64,000 nt of DNA from CAZNKU01 sp045654805 (lineage in GTDB: Bacteria; Bacillota; Clostridia; Monoglobales; Firm-18), in NCBI GenBank assembly GCA_045654805.1, contig JAZOOD010000057.1, positions 11,291 through 75,290 on the forward strand. Direction: 5' to 3'. Of this stretch, positions 26,520 to 34,642 are shown in pieces. Position numbers and translations under genes: made by a program. Within the stretch, counting starts at the first letter, position 1. Every line of letters starts with the position of its first letter. The notes beneath the pieces were generated by a model, which saw nothing but the letters and a program-made list of their open reading frames with translations, ran no database searches and was not told the DNA's origin.

Positions 26520-27558
26520 TATTTTCGCCTCCTTTACCGTCAGGCAACAGATGTTCAAATTGCTGTGTCAAAAATTCTATATTTGAAACCGCCTTTGAAT
26601 AATTCATCCTTGTAGGCCCGACCAATCCTATTATTCCATATCCCTTATTGCCCGCATTATAAGGTGAAAGTATTATGGAACAATCTTTAAGCTCAACCAC
26701 ATCGTTTTCATCGCCTATGATTATCTTGACCTTTTTGTTTTCACCTAATGCAATAGCCTTATGGATATTGTTTTTGTTGTCTAAAAATTCTAAAAGTTCC
26801 TTTGCCTTTGATACGTTACTATATTCAGGGAAGCTTAAAAGGTTTGTAACACCCTTTGTAAATACCTCGGAATCATCAAGAGACTCTATACATTCATTGA
26901 TGAAATCCAAAATACTCATTAGAATGTTTTTGTGTTCCTGCATACCGTCTTGAACTTCAGTAATTTTTGAAAGATTGATTTTGTCGGCAGTAAGACCAAC
27001 AAGCTTTTCATTAAGCATTGAAGATATCTTCATAGCGTCCTCTGCACTTATTTCAAAATCAAAAGTTATCTTCTTATTTTTCACTACATTTTTGTCAGTA
27101 ACTACAATAAGTAAAGCCGTATGCTCATCGACAGGCACCATATGGAAGTTTTTAATATACCCCTGATTAGTACCCGGTGAAAAACCGATTACCGTATAAT
27201 TGGTAAGTTTTGAATATATGTTTGCAACTTCCTGCACCATACTGTCTATGTTACTAATCTGAAGCTCCATCAACGATTGCATTTTTGAAAGCTCATTATT
27301 GGACATTTGATATTGTGTCATCAATTTGTCGACATATACTCTGTAACCCATATTTGTGGGTATTCTTCCGGCAGAAGCATGAGGGCTTACTAAAAGTCCC
27401 ATTTCCTCCAAATCTGCCATTTCATTACGGATAGTTGCAGAACTGATATTCATATCGCTAAGCTTGGATATCGTTCTAGACCCAACAGGCTCGGCAGTTT
27501 CAATGTAACTTTCAATTATAGCACCAAGTATCCGCCTTTTTCTTTCGCTCAGTTCCAC
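26512..27558 (-). CDS. hrcA: Heat-inducible transcription repressor HrcA
   Basis: Winged-helix repressor that binds CIRCE and is kept active by GroEL. The 348 residues begin ELSERKRRILGAIIESYIE and 'TAEPVGSRTISK' (the HTH). 'SSATIRNEMADLEEMGLL' is near 38 and the C-terminal GAF-like dimer domain ends with 'GLVGPTRMNYSKAVSNIEF'. The start is GTG with AGAGGTGAT upstream. A perfect CIRCE lies 19 bases upstream, so the operon is autoregulated. Confidence 0.97.
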   Translation of the reverse strand: MELSERKRRILGAIIESYIETAEPVGSRTISKLSDMNISSATIRNEMADLEEMGLLVSPHASAGRIPTNMGYRVYVDKLMTQYQMSNNELSKMQSLMELQISNIDSMVQEVANIYSKLTNYTVIGFSPGTNQGYIKNFHMVPVDEHTALLIVVTDKNVVKNKKITFDFEISAEDAMKISSMLNEKLVGLTADKINLSKITEVQDGMQEHKNILMSILDFINECIESLDDSEVFTKGVTNLLSFPEYSNVSKAKELLEFLDNKNNIHKAIALGENKKVKIIIGDENDVVELKDCSIILSPYNAGNKGYGIIGLVGPTRMNYSKAVSNIEFLTQQFEHLLPDGKGGENNE

Positions 27559-27576
27559 ACCATCACCTCTACTCTG

Positions 27577-27603
27577 TTAGCACTCACCAAAGTCGAGTGC
27601 TAA
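27577..27603 (-). promoter_or_regulatory. CIRCE operator
   Basis: TTAGCACTC-N9-GAGTGCTAA, a perfect match to the HrcA-binding consensus, sits between the hrcA promoter and its start codon. Heat relieves HrcA repression of hrcA-grpE-dnaK-dnaJ-prmA. Confidence 0.98.
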
Positions 27604-27614
27604 TCACTACATAT

Positions 27615-27643
27615 AAGATACACCCAAAATGCCCTTTTGTCAA
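27615..27643 (-). promoter_or_regulatory. Sigma-A promoter of the hrcA operon
   Basis: TTGACA (27643-27638) and TATCTT (27620-27615) are separated by 17 bases. CIRCE overlaps or directly follows the expected transcription start. Confidence 0.75.
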
Positions 27644-27731
27644 TACCATTTACAATTTATTAATAATTTTTTCAAAATATCCTTTGAATTAAGTATCAAC
27701 AATATTTTTCCAAAGTATTCCTATAAACTTA

Positions 27732-27760
27732 TTGCATTTCAAAGTAATAAATGTTACAAT
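27732..27760 (+). promoter_or_regulatory. Promoter of the stalk-domain protein gene
   Basis: TTGCAT (27732-27737) and TACAAT (27755-27760), 17-base spacer, 31 bases before the start codon at 27792. Confidence 0.65.
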
Positions 27761-27791
27761 TAATATACACTAAAATTTAGGAGGAATTAAA

Positions 27792-28427
27792 ATGAAGAAA
27801 AGATTGCAGGGATTAATTATCGGTCTGATAATTGGCGTGATGATATCAAGTGTTGTTACTTTTGCTAAAAGCGGCACGGATTTAATTGAAGCGTGGTATT
27901 CAGATATCAAAATCTTTATTAATGGTCAAAAAATTAATCCTACAGACGTAAATGGCAATACTGTTGAGCCTTTTATTTATAACGGTACTACATATCTTCC
28001 TGTTCGAGCAGTAGGACAAGCCTTTGGTATGGATGTAGATTGGGATAATGATACAAAGACTGTTTATATCGGTGAAAAACCTTCTGATGGTTTGATTGAT
28101 ACAAATACTTCAAGTCCTACACTGGATACACTTATAGAAGAAGTATACAAAAGCGACTTTAAAGATCAAATTGAGGAATTCCGTAAACAAGGCATAATCT
28201 TAGAACTTTTATCTCGCGGTAATTCATTGGTATATAAATGTACAGTAGAAATTGATGTTCCAGAAGAAATGATACCCGAACTACAGCTGTCGGTAAAAAA
28301 TAGTTTGTCTTCAGTACGTGAAATGGTATCACCACTCTTTGATGAAGTTCCCATTATGGAATCTGTAATAATAGAATATTATGATATAGACAATACAAAA
28401 TTGTATTCTGAAGAATTTACAAGATAA
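27792..28427 (+). CDS. Secreted or membrane-anchored copper-amine-oxidase-N (stalk) domain protein
   Basis: The 211 residues begin with MKKR and a hydrophobic segment (~6-27) ending VTFAKSG, either an uncleaved anchor or a signal peptide. Residues ~40-97 match the copper amine oxidase N-terminal domain, a cell-surface stalk module in Firmicutes: 'IFINGQKINP', 'PFIYNGTTYLPVRAVGQAFG' and 'VDWDNDTKTVYIG'. The remaining ~110 residues are acidic and have no recognised motif. The gene is single, with its own promoter, TTAGGAGGAATTAAA as RBS and a terminator. No enzyme activity is implied. Confidence 0.8.
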   Translation: MKKRLQGLIIGLIIGVMISSVVTFAKSGTDLIEAWYSDIKIFINGQKINPTDVNGNTVEPFIYNGTTYLPVRAVGQAFGMDVDWDNDTKTVYIGEKPSDGLIDTNTSSPTLDTLIEEVYKSDFKDQIEEFRKQGIILELLSRGNSLVYKCTVEIDVPEEMIPELQLSVKNSLSSVREMVSPLFDEVPIMESVIIEYYDIDNTKLYSEEFTR

Positions 28428-28433
28428 ATTTTT

Positions 28434-28462
28434 AAAAGCCGAAGCGGAATGCTTCGGCTTTT
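28434..28462. terminator. Bidirectional terminator between stalk-domain gene and sfsA
   Basis: AAAAGCCGAAG (28434-28444) pairs with CTTCGGCTTTT (28452-28462), giving a T-run in both directions between convergent genes. Confidence 0.9.
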
Positions 28463-29143
28463 CTATATTTTTATAGGTACAAAGTTATTTATATCCAGAC
28501 TATCTTCTTTTACAAAGCAATTTAATGCCAAAATATTAACTCCTTTATCATTTGCATTTTTTAAGGCTTCTGCAAATTCAGGATGAGTACACCTGTTTGA
28601 TGTAAAGTACTTTACCTTTTCAGTTTGTATAATAAATACTACAAAAGCCTCATAGCCGTCATCAATACAATTACAAAGCTCATTTAAATGTTTTACACCA
28701 CGTTGTGTAGGTGCATCAGGGAACATTAATACACCATCTTTTTCTAAAGTAACACCCTTAATTTCTACAAATATCTTTCTATTATCTACCTCTATATAAA
28801 AGTCAAATCGAGAATCACCATATCTGCATTCAGCCTTTAAAACATCGATATCACCAAAATACTTACTTTTAAAAACCCATTCAGCAAAAACCTTATTCGG
28901 TGCCTGACTGTCTATGTTGTAAAGTTCATTACCTTTATAAACCGATATTATATCATATTTTGTTTTTCTTTTAGGATTATCAGATTCCTGAACATAAACA
29001 GTAGATTGAGGTATTAAAAGTTCCCTACACCTTCCTGTATTTTTAACGTGTACCAATTCCCTTTTACCCTCTATTTCTACATATGCAATAAACCGGTTTG
29101 GTCTTTCAATAAATATTCCTTTTTTAACATTATTATAATTCAT
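28463..29143 (-). CDS. sfsA: DNA/RNA nuclease SfsA family protein
   Basis: ATG at 29143 (226 residues) is chosen, since the longer frame adds a hydrophobic N-terminus not found in the family and overlaps the cysK promoter. Motifs seen are 'IFIERPNRFIAYVEI' near 8, 'HVKNTGRCRELL' near 30, 'SRFDFYIEVDNRKIFVEIKGVTL' near 110 (in part), 'FPDAPTQRGVKHL' and 'CTHPEFAEALKNA'. The D-x-F and E-x-K residues fit a PD-(D/E)XK-type nuclease fold, as proposed for SfsA. Its cellular role is not established. It diverges from cysK. Confidence 0.92.
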   Translation of the reverse strand: MNYNNVKKGIFIERPNRFIAYVEIEGKRELVHVKNTGRCRELLIPQSTVYVQESDNPKRKTKYDIISVYKGNELYNIDSQAPNKVFAEWVFKSKYFGDIDVLKAECRYGDSRFDFYIEVDNRKIFVEIKGVTLEKDGVLMFPDAPTQRGVKHLNELCNCIDDGYEAFVVFIIQTEKVKYFTSNRCTHPEFAEALKNANDKGVNILALNCFVKEDSLDINNFVPIKI

Positions 29144-29179
29144 CACAATCACCAATTTAATTTTATCACAAAAATTACC

Positions 29180-29197
29180 GTCAAACAATAGTTTGAC
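29180..29197. promoter_or_regulatory. Perfect palindrome over the cysK -35 element
   Basis: GTCAAAC-AATA-GTTTGAC is a 7-4-7 inverted repeat whose right arm contains the TTGAC of the -35 box. It looks like a repressor operator. The regulator is unknown. Confidence 0.6.
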
Positions 29198-29221
29198 TAA
29201 CAAATCGTGTTTTGGTATAAT
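29193..29221 (+). promoter_or_regulatory. Promoter of cysK
   Basis: TTGACT (29193-29198) and TATAAT (29216-29221), 17-base spacer, 20 bases from the start codon. Confidence 0.8.
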
Positions 29222-29241
29222 AATAAAAAGAGGTGAATTTA

Positions 29242-30171
29242 ATGAATATATATACATCTGCCGACCAATTAATTGGCAAAACTCCACTTTTGGAGCTTAC
29301 ACACATAGAAGAAAAGTTAGGACTTGGTGCAAAAATATTTGCTAAGCTTGAGTTTTTCAATCCCGCAGGGTCTGTTAAGGACAGAGTTGCAAAAGCAATG
29401 ATAGACGACCTCGAAGCTAATGGAAAACTAAATAAAAACTCCGTAATAATTGAACCTACTAGCGGTAATACGGGAATAGGGCTTGCATCTGTGGCGGCGG
29501 CAAGAGGCTATAAACTCATAATTGTAATGCCTGACACTATGTCTATAGAACGCAGACAGCTTATGAAGGCTTATGGTGCCGAACTTGTGCTTACAGAAGG
29601 AACAAAGGGAATGACGGGTGCTATTGAAAAGGCTGAAGAACTTGCAAAAGAAATACCCTATAGCTATATTGCCGGTCAGTTTACAAATCCCGCAAATCCA
29701 AAAGCCCATTTTGAGACAACAGGACCGGAAATTTATGAGGATACTGACGGAAATATCGACATACTTGTTGCCGGTGTTGGTACAGGCGGTACGATAACTG
29801 GTGTGGGTGAATATCTAAAATCCAAAAACCCTGATGTAAAAATTGTAGCCGTAGAGCCAAAGGATTCCCCTGTACTTTCCAAGGGAATTTCAGGCCCACA
29901 CGGTATTCAAGGTATTGGGGCAGGTTTTGTACCGGAAGTGCTTAATACAGAAATATACGACGAAATAATAACAGTATCCACCGAGGATGCATTTGATGCG
30001 GGCAGATTGACAGGTAAAATCGAGGGTATTTTAACAGGTATATCCTCAGGTGCGGCACTTTGGGTTGCAATAGAACTTGCAAAAAAACCTGAAAACAAGG
30101 ACAAAAATATTGTTGTAATACTTCCTGACACAGGTGACAGGTATCTTTCAACTCCAATGTTTAATGAATAA
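29242..30171 (+). CDS. cysK: Cysteine synthase A (O-acetylserine sulfhydrylase)
   Basis: PLP enzyme making cysteine from O-acetylserine and sulfide. ATG at 29242 has GAGGTG 6 bases upstream; an earlier GTG lies inside that RBS. The 309 residues show the PLP lysine in 'PAGSVKDRVAKAM' near 43, 'EPTSGNTGIGLA' near 70, the PLP phosphate loop 'GVGTGGTITGVGEYL' near 175 and 'GISSGAA' near 265. No cysE is adjacent. A palindrome overlaps the -35 box. Confidence 0.95.
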   Translation: MNIYTSADQLIGKTPLLELTHIEEKLGLGAKIFAKLEFFNPAGSVKDRVAKAMIDDLEANGKLNKNSVIIEPTSGNTGIGLASVAAARGYKLIIVMPDTMSIERRQLMKAYGAELVLTEGTKGMTGAIEKAEELAKEIPYSYIAGQFTNPANPKAHFETTGPEIYEDTDGNIDILVAGVGTGGTITGVGEYLKSKNPDVKIVAVEPKDSPVLSKGISGPHGIQGIGAGFVPEVLNTEIYDEIITVSTEDAFDAGRLTGKIEGILTGISSGAALWVAIELAKKPENKDKNIVVILPDTGDRYLSTPMFNE

Positions 30172-30177
30172 TAAAGG

Positions 30178-30219
30178 GCTGTAGCAAAATGAATTTCATT
30201 TTGCTACAGCTCATTTTTT
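30178..30219 (+). terminator. Terminator after cysK, overlapping the end of thiD
   Basis: A 16-bp stem, GCTGTAGCAAAATGAA (30178-30193) with its complement (30195-30210), followed by TCATTTTTT. The thiD stop codon lies inside the 3' arm, so the convergent genes share it. Confidence 0.85.
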
Positions 30220-30995
30220 ATACAATAGATATGATTTAAAGGTCCTGATCCCTTACCCAAATTAAGCATAGCTCCAATTGCACCGGTCAAATATGCCTTT
30301 GCACATTTAACTGATTCATAAACTCTCATCCCATGTGCAAGATTACACGCAATAGCAGATGACAAAGTACAACCTGTACCATGAGTATTTTGATTTTCAA
30401 TTCTTTTAGTATTAAACCAAATTATATCACCATTACTATACAGCAAATCAGATGCACTCTCCAAAATATGACCGCCTTTTATAAGAATATTTCCATTATA
30501 AATTCCTGAAATTTTTTTTGCAGCTTTTATCATATCCTCCTGATTTTCTATAGTAAAACCAGATAATACCTCCGCCTCAGGAATGTTTGGGGTTATAATA
30601 TCAGCCAATGGCAATAATTTTTCCAAAAGAACATTACAGGCATTATCTGAAATAAGCTTGTGTCCGCTTGTTGACACCATAACAGGGTCCAACACTATAT
30701 TTCCAGCCTTATATTCTTTTAATTTATGGGCAATAACGTCAATTATCTCCGCGGAAGAAACCATACCTATTTTTATTGCATCAGGGTATATATCAGTAAA
30801 AACAGCATCCATTTGTTTACCGACAAATTCTGGTGTTGAATTTAATACATCCGTAACACCTAACGTATTTTGTGCTGTCAAAGCGGTTATAACGCTCATA
30901 GCATACATTTTATGTACTGTAATTGTCTTTATATCAGCCTGAATACCTGCACCACCGCTGCAGTCAGAGCCTGCAATTGTCAATACCTTTTTCAT
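30204..30995 (-). CDS. thiD: HMP(-P) kinase, first copy
   Basis: Phosphorylates hydroxymethylpyrimidine and its phosphate to HMP-PP for thiamine. The 263-residue ribokinase fold has 'LTIAGSDCSGGAGIQADIKT' (5-24), 'DPVMVSTSGHKL' near 105, 'TPNIPEAEVLSG' near 137 and the catalytic 'NTHGTGCTLSSAIA' near 208. It is the last gene of the salvage operon thiW-M-E-D. A second, clearly paralogous thiD lies at 39809-40624 in the de novo operon. Confidence 0.95.
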   Translation of the reverse strand: MKKVLTIAGSDCSGGAGIQADIKTITVHKMYAMSVITALTAQNTLGVTDVLNSTPEFVGKQMDAVFTDIYPDAIKIGMVSSAEIIDVIAHKLKEYKAGNIVLDPVMVSTSGHKLISDNACNVLLEKLLPLADIITPNIPEAEVLSGFTIENQEDMIKAAKKISGIYNGNILIKGGHILESASDLLYSNGDIIWFNTKRIENQNTHGTGCTLSSAIACNLAHGMRVYESVKCAKAYLTGAIGAMLNLGKGSGPLNHIYCIKNEL

Positions 30996-31631
30996 CTACA
31001 AAATCCCCTTTTCTTTTGCCGAATTTCTTAATTCAATAGCCTCTGTGTACGGACTTTCCGCCTTCATTATGGCAGATACCACACATATTCCTGAAATATT
31101 AATCCCTTTTAATACATCTATGTTATCCTTATTAAGACCTCCTATTGCATTTACGGGAATGGGGACGGCTTTACATATATTATCAAGAGTTTTTGTTGAT
31201 GTAAGTATTGTTTTTACCTTGGTTGTTGTAGGATATATTGCACCTACACCAAGATAATCCGCACCCTTGTTATATGCCTCAATTGCCTGGTCCACAGTTT
31301 TTGCCGTGGCACCGATTATTTTATCTTTTCCCAATATTTTTCTTGCTATATCTATAGGCATATCACTTTGTCCAAGGTGAACACCCTCCGCATCTACAGC
31401 AATTGCCACATCAAGCCTGTCATCAATTATTAAAGGCACGTGATATTTTTGTGTTAAGTTATGCACCTTTACACCGATTTCAATATATTCTTTTGTAGTT
31501 TTTTCCTTTTCACGAAGCTGTAATAAGGTTACACCACCCTTTAGTGCCTCCTCTGTTCTGTATAGAAATTCTTCTTCACTAAATCCTGCACTATCCGTAA
31601 TAAAATACAGGCTTGTGTCAAACTTTTTCAA
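30996..31631 (-). CDS. thiE: Thiamine-phosphate synthase, first copy
   Basis: Couples HMP-PP with hydroxyethylthiazole phosphate to give thiamine phosphate. The 211-residue barrel has 'LYFITDSAGFSEEEFL', 'LLQLREKEKTTKEY' near 36, 'LIIDDRLDVAIAVDAEGVHLGQ' near 66 (in part), 'GATAKTVDQAIEA', 'YLGVGAIYPTTTK' near 127 and 'PVNAIGGLNKDN' near 158. It overlaps the thiM end by 14 bases and abuts thiD. It is paralogous to the copy at 41351-41983. Confidence 0.95.
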   Translation of the reverse strand: MKKFDTSLYFITDSAGFSEEEFLYRTEEALKGGVTLLQLREKEKTTKEYIEIGVKVHNLTQKYHVPLIIDDRLDVAIAVDAEGVHLGQSDMPIDIARKILGKDKIIGATAKTVDQAIEAYNKGADYLGVGAIYPTTTKVKTILTSTKTLDNICKAVPIPVNAIGGLNKDNIDVLKGINISGICVVSAIMKAESPYTEAIELRNSAKEKGIL

Positions 31632-32430
31632 TATCCTTTCCCTCCATTTTTAAGTATTTTTTCACATCAGTATCAGACAGGACTGAAAGATTGTCAATAA
31701 GATTTATCATAAAGCTTCCGTTTCCCTTATCTGTTACGGAAAGCTCTCCGCAAACCCCCAAAACCGCACAAGCAGTTAATACAGCATATATATTTTTGCA
31801 AACAGATAAATAACAACCGCAAAGTGCCCCAAGCATACAACCCGTACCAGTAACATCCGCAAGCATAGGTGTGCCGTTTTTAACATACACAAGCTTTTTA
31901 CCGTCTGTTATTACATCGGTCTTTCCGCTTGCAAGAATAATGGTGTTATACTTGCAAGCCAACCCAACCGCCACATCACTTATGTTACTTATATCCAATG
32001 ATAAATCTGCATCCACACCTGCGGATTTGTAAGAGGAATTATAGAGTGCATTGATTTCCGAATAATTACCCTTTATCAATGTGGGCATATTCTTTTCCAT
32101 AAGCTCATATGCAAATTTCCGTCTTAATTCCGAACAGGCAATTCCAACCAAATCGACTACAACAGGTATGTTATTTTTACTCGCAACCTCCGATGAAATC
32201 ATCATAGACTCCATCCTTACGTCAGTAATATTACCCAGGTTTAAAATAAGTGCTTTTGCAGTAGTTGTAATTTCAGCAACCTCCAAAGGATGCTCCGCCA
32301 TCATAGGCCGTGCGCCTACGGCAAGAATAGCATTTGCACATTGATTTATGGAAATGGCGTTTGTAACACAATGAACAAGTGGCTTTTGCTCCTCTACCAG
32401 ATTTCTGATCTCTTTTATCTGTTCTAACAT
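31618..32430 (-). CDS. thiM: Hydroxyethylthiazole kinase
   Basis: Salvages the thiazole moiety. The 270 residues have family motifs 'PLVHCVTNAISINQCANAILAVG' (18-40, in part), 'RPMMAEHPLEV' near 41, 'LILNLGNIT' near 58, 'VVDLVGIACSELRR' near 90, 'LIKGNYSEI' near 117 and the catalytic 'ADVTGTGCMLGALCGCYL' near 192. It overlaps thiW by 7 bases. Together with ThiW, this makes the operon a thiazole and pyrimidine salvage unit. Confidence 0.95.
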   Translation of the reverse strand: MLEQIKEIRNLVEEQKPLVHCVTNAISINQCANAILAVGARPMMAEHPLEVAEITTTAKALILNLGNITDVRMESMMISSEVASKNNIPVVVDLVGIACSELRRKFAYELMEKNMPTLIKGNYSEINALYNSSYKSAGVDADLSLDISNISDVAVGLACKYNTIILASGKTDVITDGKKLVYVKNGTPMLADVTGTGCMLGALCGCYLSVCKNIYAVLTACAVLGVCGELSVTDKGNGSFMINLIDNLSVLSDTDVKKYLKMEGKDIEKV

Positions 32431-33149
32431 TCCTTTATACCTTCTTTAATCTTTTTAAGTACAAAATAAATCACTGACATTACCAAAAATATGCCAAGTA
32501 CACCAACCGCTATATAATTCCATACAGGGGCAGTCATTTTAAATACTCCTGTGAGTATTTTAATTACCATAAAACAAATTACACCCAAGGCAGCAATGGT
32601 TGCCGTATTACCTACAACACCGCTTTTATCCTCATAGCTCCTTACTGCAAGGCTGTTTTGCATTTGGGGCAACACGCCTGAATTTGCAAGCTTTTTCAAA
32701 AACAAATATGCTATACTTCCTCCGATAAGTGTACCGCATATAAAGGTAGGTACATAAAACAGCCAGCTTAATCCTTCCTTTCCCCACAAAATTGTCATAA
32801 CAGGGTATGAAAGTATTGCACCTATAATACCCGTACCTATAACTTCACCAATTACTGCAAAAAGGATTTTACCCTTTGACGCTCTGTAACATACGCCGGA
32901 CAAAAATGCACCAAATATTGCACCGGTAAGAGCAATGGGCGGTATACCCATAATTGCCATTCTTATTATACCTATCAGCGTTGCACACAAAAGTGAATAC
33001 CACGGCCCCAGCAAAACAGAGCACACTATGTTTATAAAATGTGCCATAGGGCACATACCCTCAAACCTTAAAATAGGCGAAATTACAACACCTAGTGCAA
33101 CAAGCATTGAAAGTACAATCATTTTTAACAAGCCTTTTGAATTTTTCAT
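32424..33149 (-). CDS. thiW: ThiW, energy-coupling-factor S component for a thiamine precursor
   Basis: Membrane substrate-binding subunit of an ECF transporter, predicted in the family to bring in thiazole. The first ~165 of 241 residues match ThiW: 'GVVISPILRFEGMCPMAHFINIVCSVLLGPWYSL' near 19-52 (in part), 'PIALTGAIFGAFLSG' near 75 and 'YVPTFICGTLIGG' near 131. A ~75-residue C-terminal extension carries two more hydrophobic segments, unlike the short usual form. Energising EcfA/T subunits are not in the window. AGAGGT precedes the ATG. Expression is controlled by the RNA at 33165-33301. Confidence 0.9.
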   Translation of the reverse strand: MKNSKGLLKMIVLSMLVALGVVISPILRFEGMCPMAHFINIVCSVLLGPWYSLLCATLIGIIRMAIMGIPPIALTGAIFGAFLSGVCYRASKGKILFAVIGEVIGTGIIGAILSYPVMTILWGKEGLSWLFYVPTFICGTLIGGSIAYLFLKKLANSGVLPQMQNSLAVRSYEDKSGVVGNTATIAALGVICFMVIKILTGVFKMTAPVWNYIAVGVLGIFLVMSVIYFVLKKIKEGIKEC

Positions 33150-33164
33150 TTAAAATACCTCTTT

Positions 33165-33217
33165 TCACAAAAATTCCTTTGGCTTTACAAATAGTTACAC
33201 AAATAAAAGCGTAACCG
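33165..33217 (-). terminator. Terminator overlapping the 3' part of the TPP-like RNA before thiW
   Basis: On the minus strand CCTTTTGGCTTT (from about 33234) pairs with AAAGCCAAAGG (to 33173), with an inner GTTAC/GTAAC stem, followed by AATTTTTG. Its 5' arm lies inside the aptamer's would-be P4/P5 arm. Confidence 0.75.
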
Positions 33218-33302
33218 TAAGGCAAAGCCAAAAGGTCGGTCGGAGGTCTATTCCTCCCTCTCAATCTGAAACACAGACTCCCATCGCTATTTATTTGTAT
33301 AA
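33196..33302 (-). promoter_or_regulatory. Divergent TPP-riboswitch-like RNA upstream of thiW
   Basis: The 5' half matches the canonical TPP aptamers in this window: GGGAG, a small P3 stem (TCTG/CAGA), TTGAGA, then GGAGG/CCTCC and GACC. A 12-bp P1 is possible between ACAAATAAATAGCG and CGCTTTTATTTGT. The 3' half lacks the conserved GAT...GGATAATGCC pyrophosphate-sensing arm; in its place is TTTTGGCTTTGCC, which doubles as the terminator's 5' arm. It may be a decayed TPP switch, or one with altered ligand (for example HMP or thiamine) or altered logic. Confidence 0.6.
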
Positions 33303-33366
33303 AGATATTCCGGACTATGCCTGAGGCGCTCCCCTCCTGCCGTCATATTGAAATATCCCATTGACA
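33303..33366 (-). other. Structured intergenic segment after cytX, unassigned
   Basis: GATATT and AATATC can close a stem around a GC-rich core with GAGG/CCTC and GAC/GTC pairs; the GC content is unusual for this genome. There is no T-run and no reading frame with an RBS. It could extend the thiW leader RNA or be the cytX 3' end. Confidence 0.35.
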
Positions 33367-33371
33367 AGTAG

Positions 33372-34544
33372 TTATCTTCCTGCTAAGTTTTTAATTTTAT
33401 TAGTAATGACGCAAAGCAAACCAACAGCCAACATTGCAGGAAGAGTGCATCCCACCGCTGTATCTATGCCCATAAACAAACGGTAAAGCACAAAGCCGAC
33501 CAGCCATATTACGAGGCTTGTCCAGTCAAACTGCCTGTTTGCAGAATTTTTCTTCAATATAAAGTAATCTATAATCTGTATTGCAATCATAGGTGCAAAT
33601 ACAGACCCTATTAAATACAAAAATGACTCAAACTCATTTACATTTAAAAATATTGCCATAACCATACCTAATGCCGTTACAATCAAGGCGGCATATTTTT
33701 CATTAATCTTTGAGGATATACTCTTACAGCTTACACCTGCGGAAAAAGCGTCCAAAAATGTGGTTGTAACCGTAGAAAATATTACTATTACCAATGCAGC
33801 TGCTCCAAGACCCGCGTTTAAAAGAATAAGTGCAACATCACCTTCACCCGTATATATTGCAGCGCCCATACCAATTATGTACATCCAACAACTAGTGAAA
33901 AAATATGTGACCGAGCTTGCCAATGACGTAGCCACAGGCTTTTTTGCCTTTGATGTATAGTCAGAAATAAGCGGCAACCACGAAAGAGGCATTGCTACAG
34001 AAAGTTCTACTGCCGCACCGAAGCTGATTGTGTTTTCCGTAATGTATGTTCTTGCATCTCCACCAAATATTACTGTGCTTAATATTAAGGTAAGTACAAA
34101 TAACGTGGACATAGCAACAACGTTAAGTTTATCAAGTTTTTTTGAGCCTGCAATTATCCATAATGCAATAAGCAAACCTATAACTATACTCCACAGCCAT
34201 TGCCCTGCGGGATATACCAGATTTGCCGCGGCAGCTCCGCTTACAATCATTATAGATGTCCAGCCCACAAGCTGGATTATATTTAATGAGGAAAACAATA
34301 TCGACCCCTTTTCACCAAACGAAAGTTTAACGGTGTCCATAGCGGATTTACCGGTCCTACCTCCTATAAGCCCTGCTAAAAACAGCAGAATACACCCTAT
34401 AAGATGTCCAACAACTATTGCCAGAGTACCCTTTACAAAACCTAACGGTGCCACAGAAACACCTGTCATAATTTCCGCAATAGATACCCCTGCACCAAAC
34501 CAAATAAGCGCATTTGACCTTGTTGATGTCTTATTTTTGTCCAT
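33372..34544 (-). CDS. cytX: Hydroxymethylpyrimidine transporter CytX
   Basis: A cytosine-permease (NCS1) family transporter of 390 residues with about 12 transmembrane helices. ATG at 34544 follows AAGGAAGGAG and gives MDKNKTSTRSNALIWFGAG. 'GAGVSIAEIMTGVSVAPLGF' near 15 and 'MPLSWLPLISDYTSKAKKP' near 195 are typical of the thiamine-linked CytX branch. The TPP riboswitch directly upstream supports HMP as substrate. It precedes the thiW operon on the same strand. Confidence 0.92.
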   Translation of the reverse strand: MDKNKTSTRSNALIWFGAGVSIAEIMTGVSVAPLGFVKGTLAIVVGHLIGCILLFLAGLIGGRTGKSAMDTVKLSFGEKGSILFSSLNIIQLVGWTSIMIVSGAAAANLVYPAGQWLWSIVIGLLIALWIIAGSKKLDKLNVVAMSTLFVLTLILSTVIFGGDARTYITENTISFGAAVELSVAMPLSWLPLISDYTSKAKKPVATSLASSVTYFFTSCWMYIIGMGAAIYTGEGDVALILLNAGLGAAALVIVIFSTVTTTFLDAFSAGVSCKSISSKINEKYAALIVTALGMVMAIFLNVNEFESFLYLIGSVFAPMIAIQIIDYFILKKNSANRQFDWTSLVIWLVGFVLYRLFMGIDTAVGCTLPAMLAVGLLCVITNKIKNLAGR

Positions 34545-34584
34545 AAAAAAACTCCTTCCTTTTATGGGGAAAGAGGTCGTATAC

Positions 34585-34628
34585 CGAACAAACAAAATGC
34601 GGAGACACTGATAATAGCATCTCCGCAT
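34585..34628 (-). terminator. TPP-riboswitch terminator before cytX
   Basis: On the minus strand ATGCGGAGA (34628-34620) pairs with TCTCCGCAT (34605-34597), followed by TTTGTTTGTT. It lies between the TPP aptamer and the cytX RBS. Confidence 0.88.
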
Positions 34629-34642
34629 AGCATTCATAATAA

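Noticed and set aside
33231..33301. A canonical TPP riboswitch
   Set aside because: The conserved GGATAATGCC arm is absent, so it is reported as a divergent TPP-like RNA instead.
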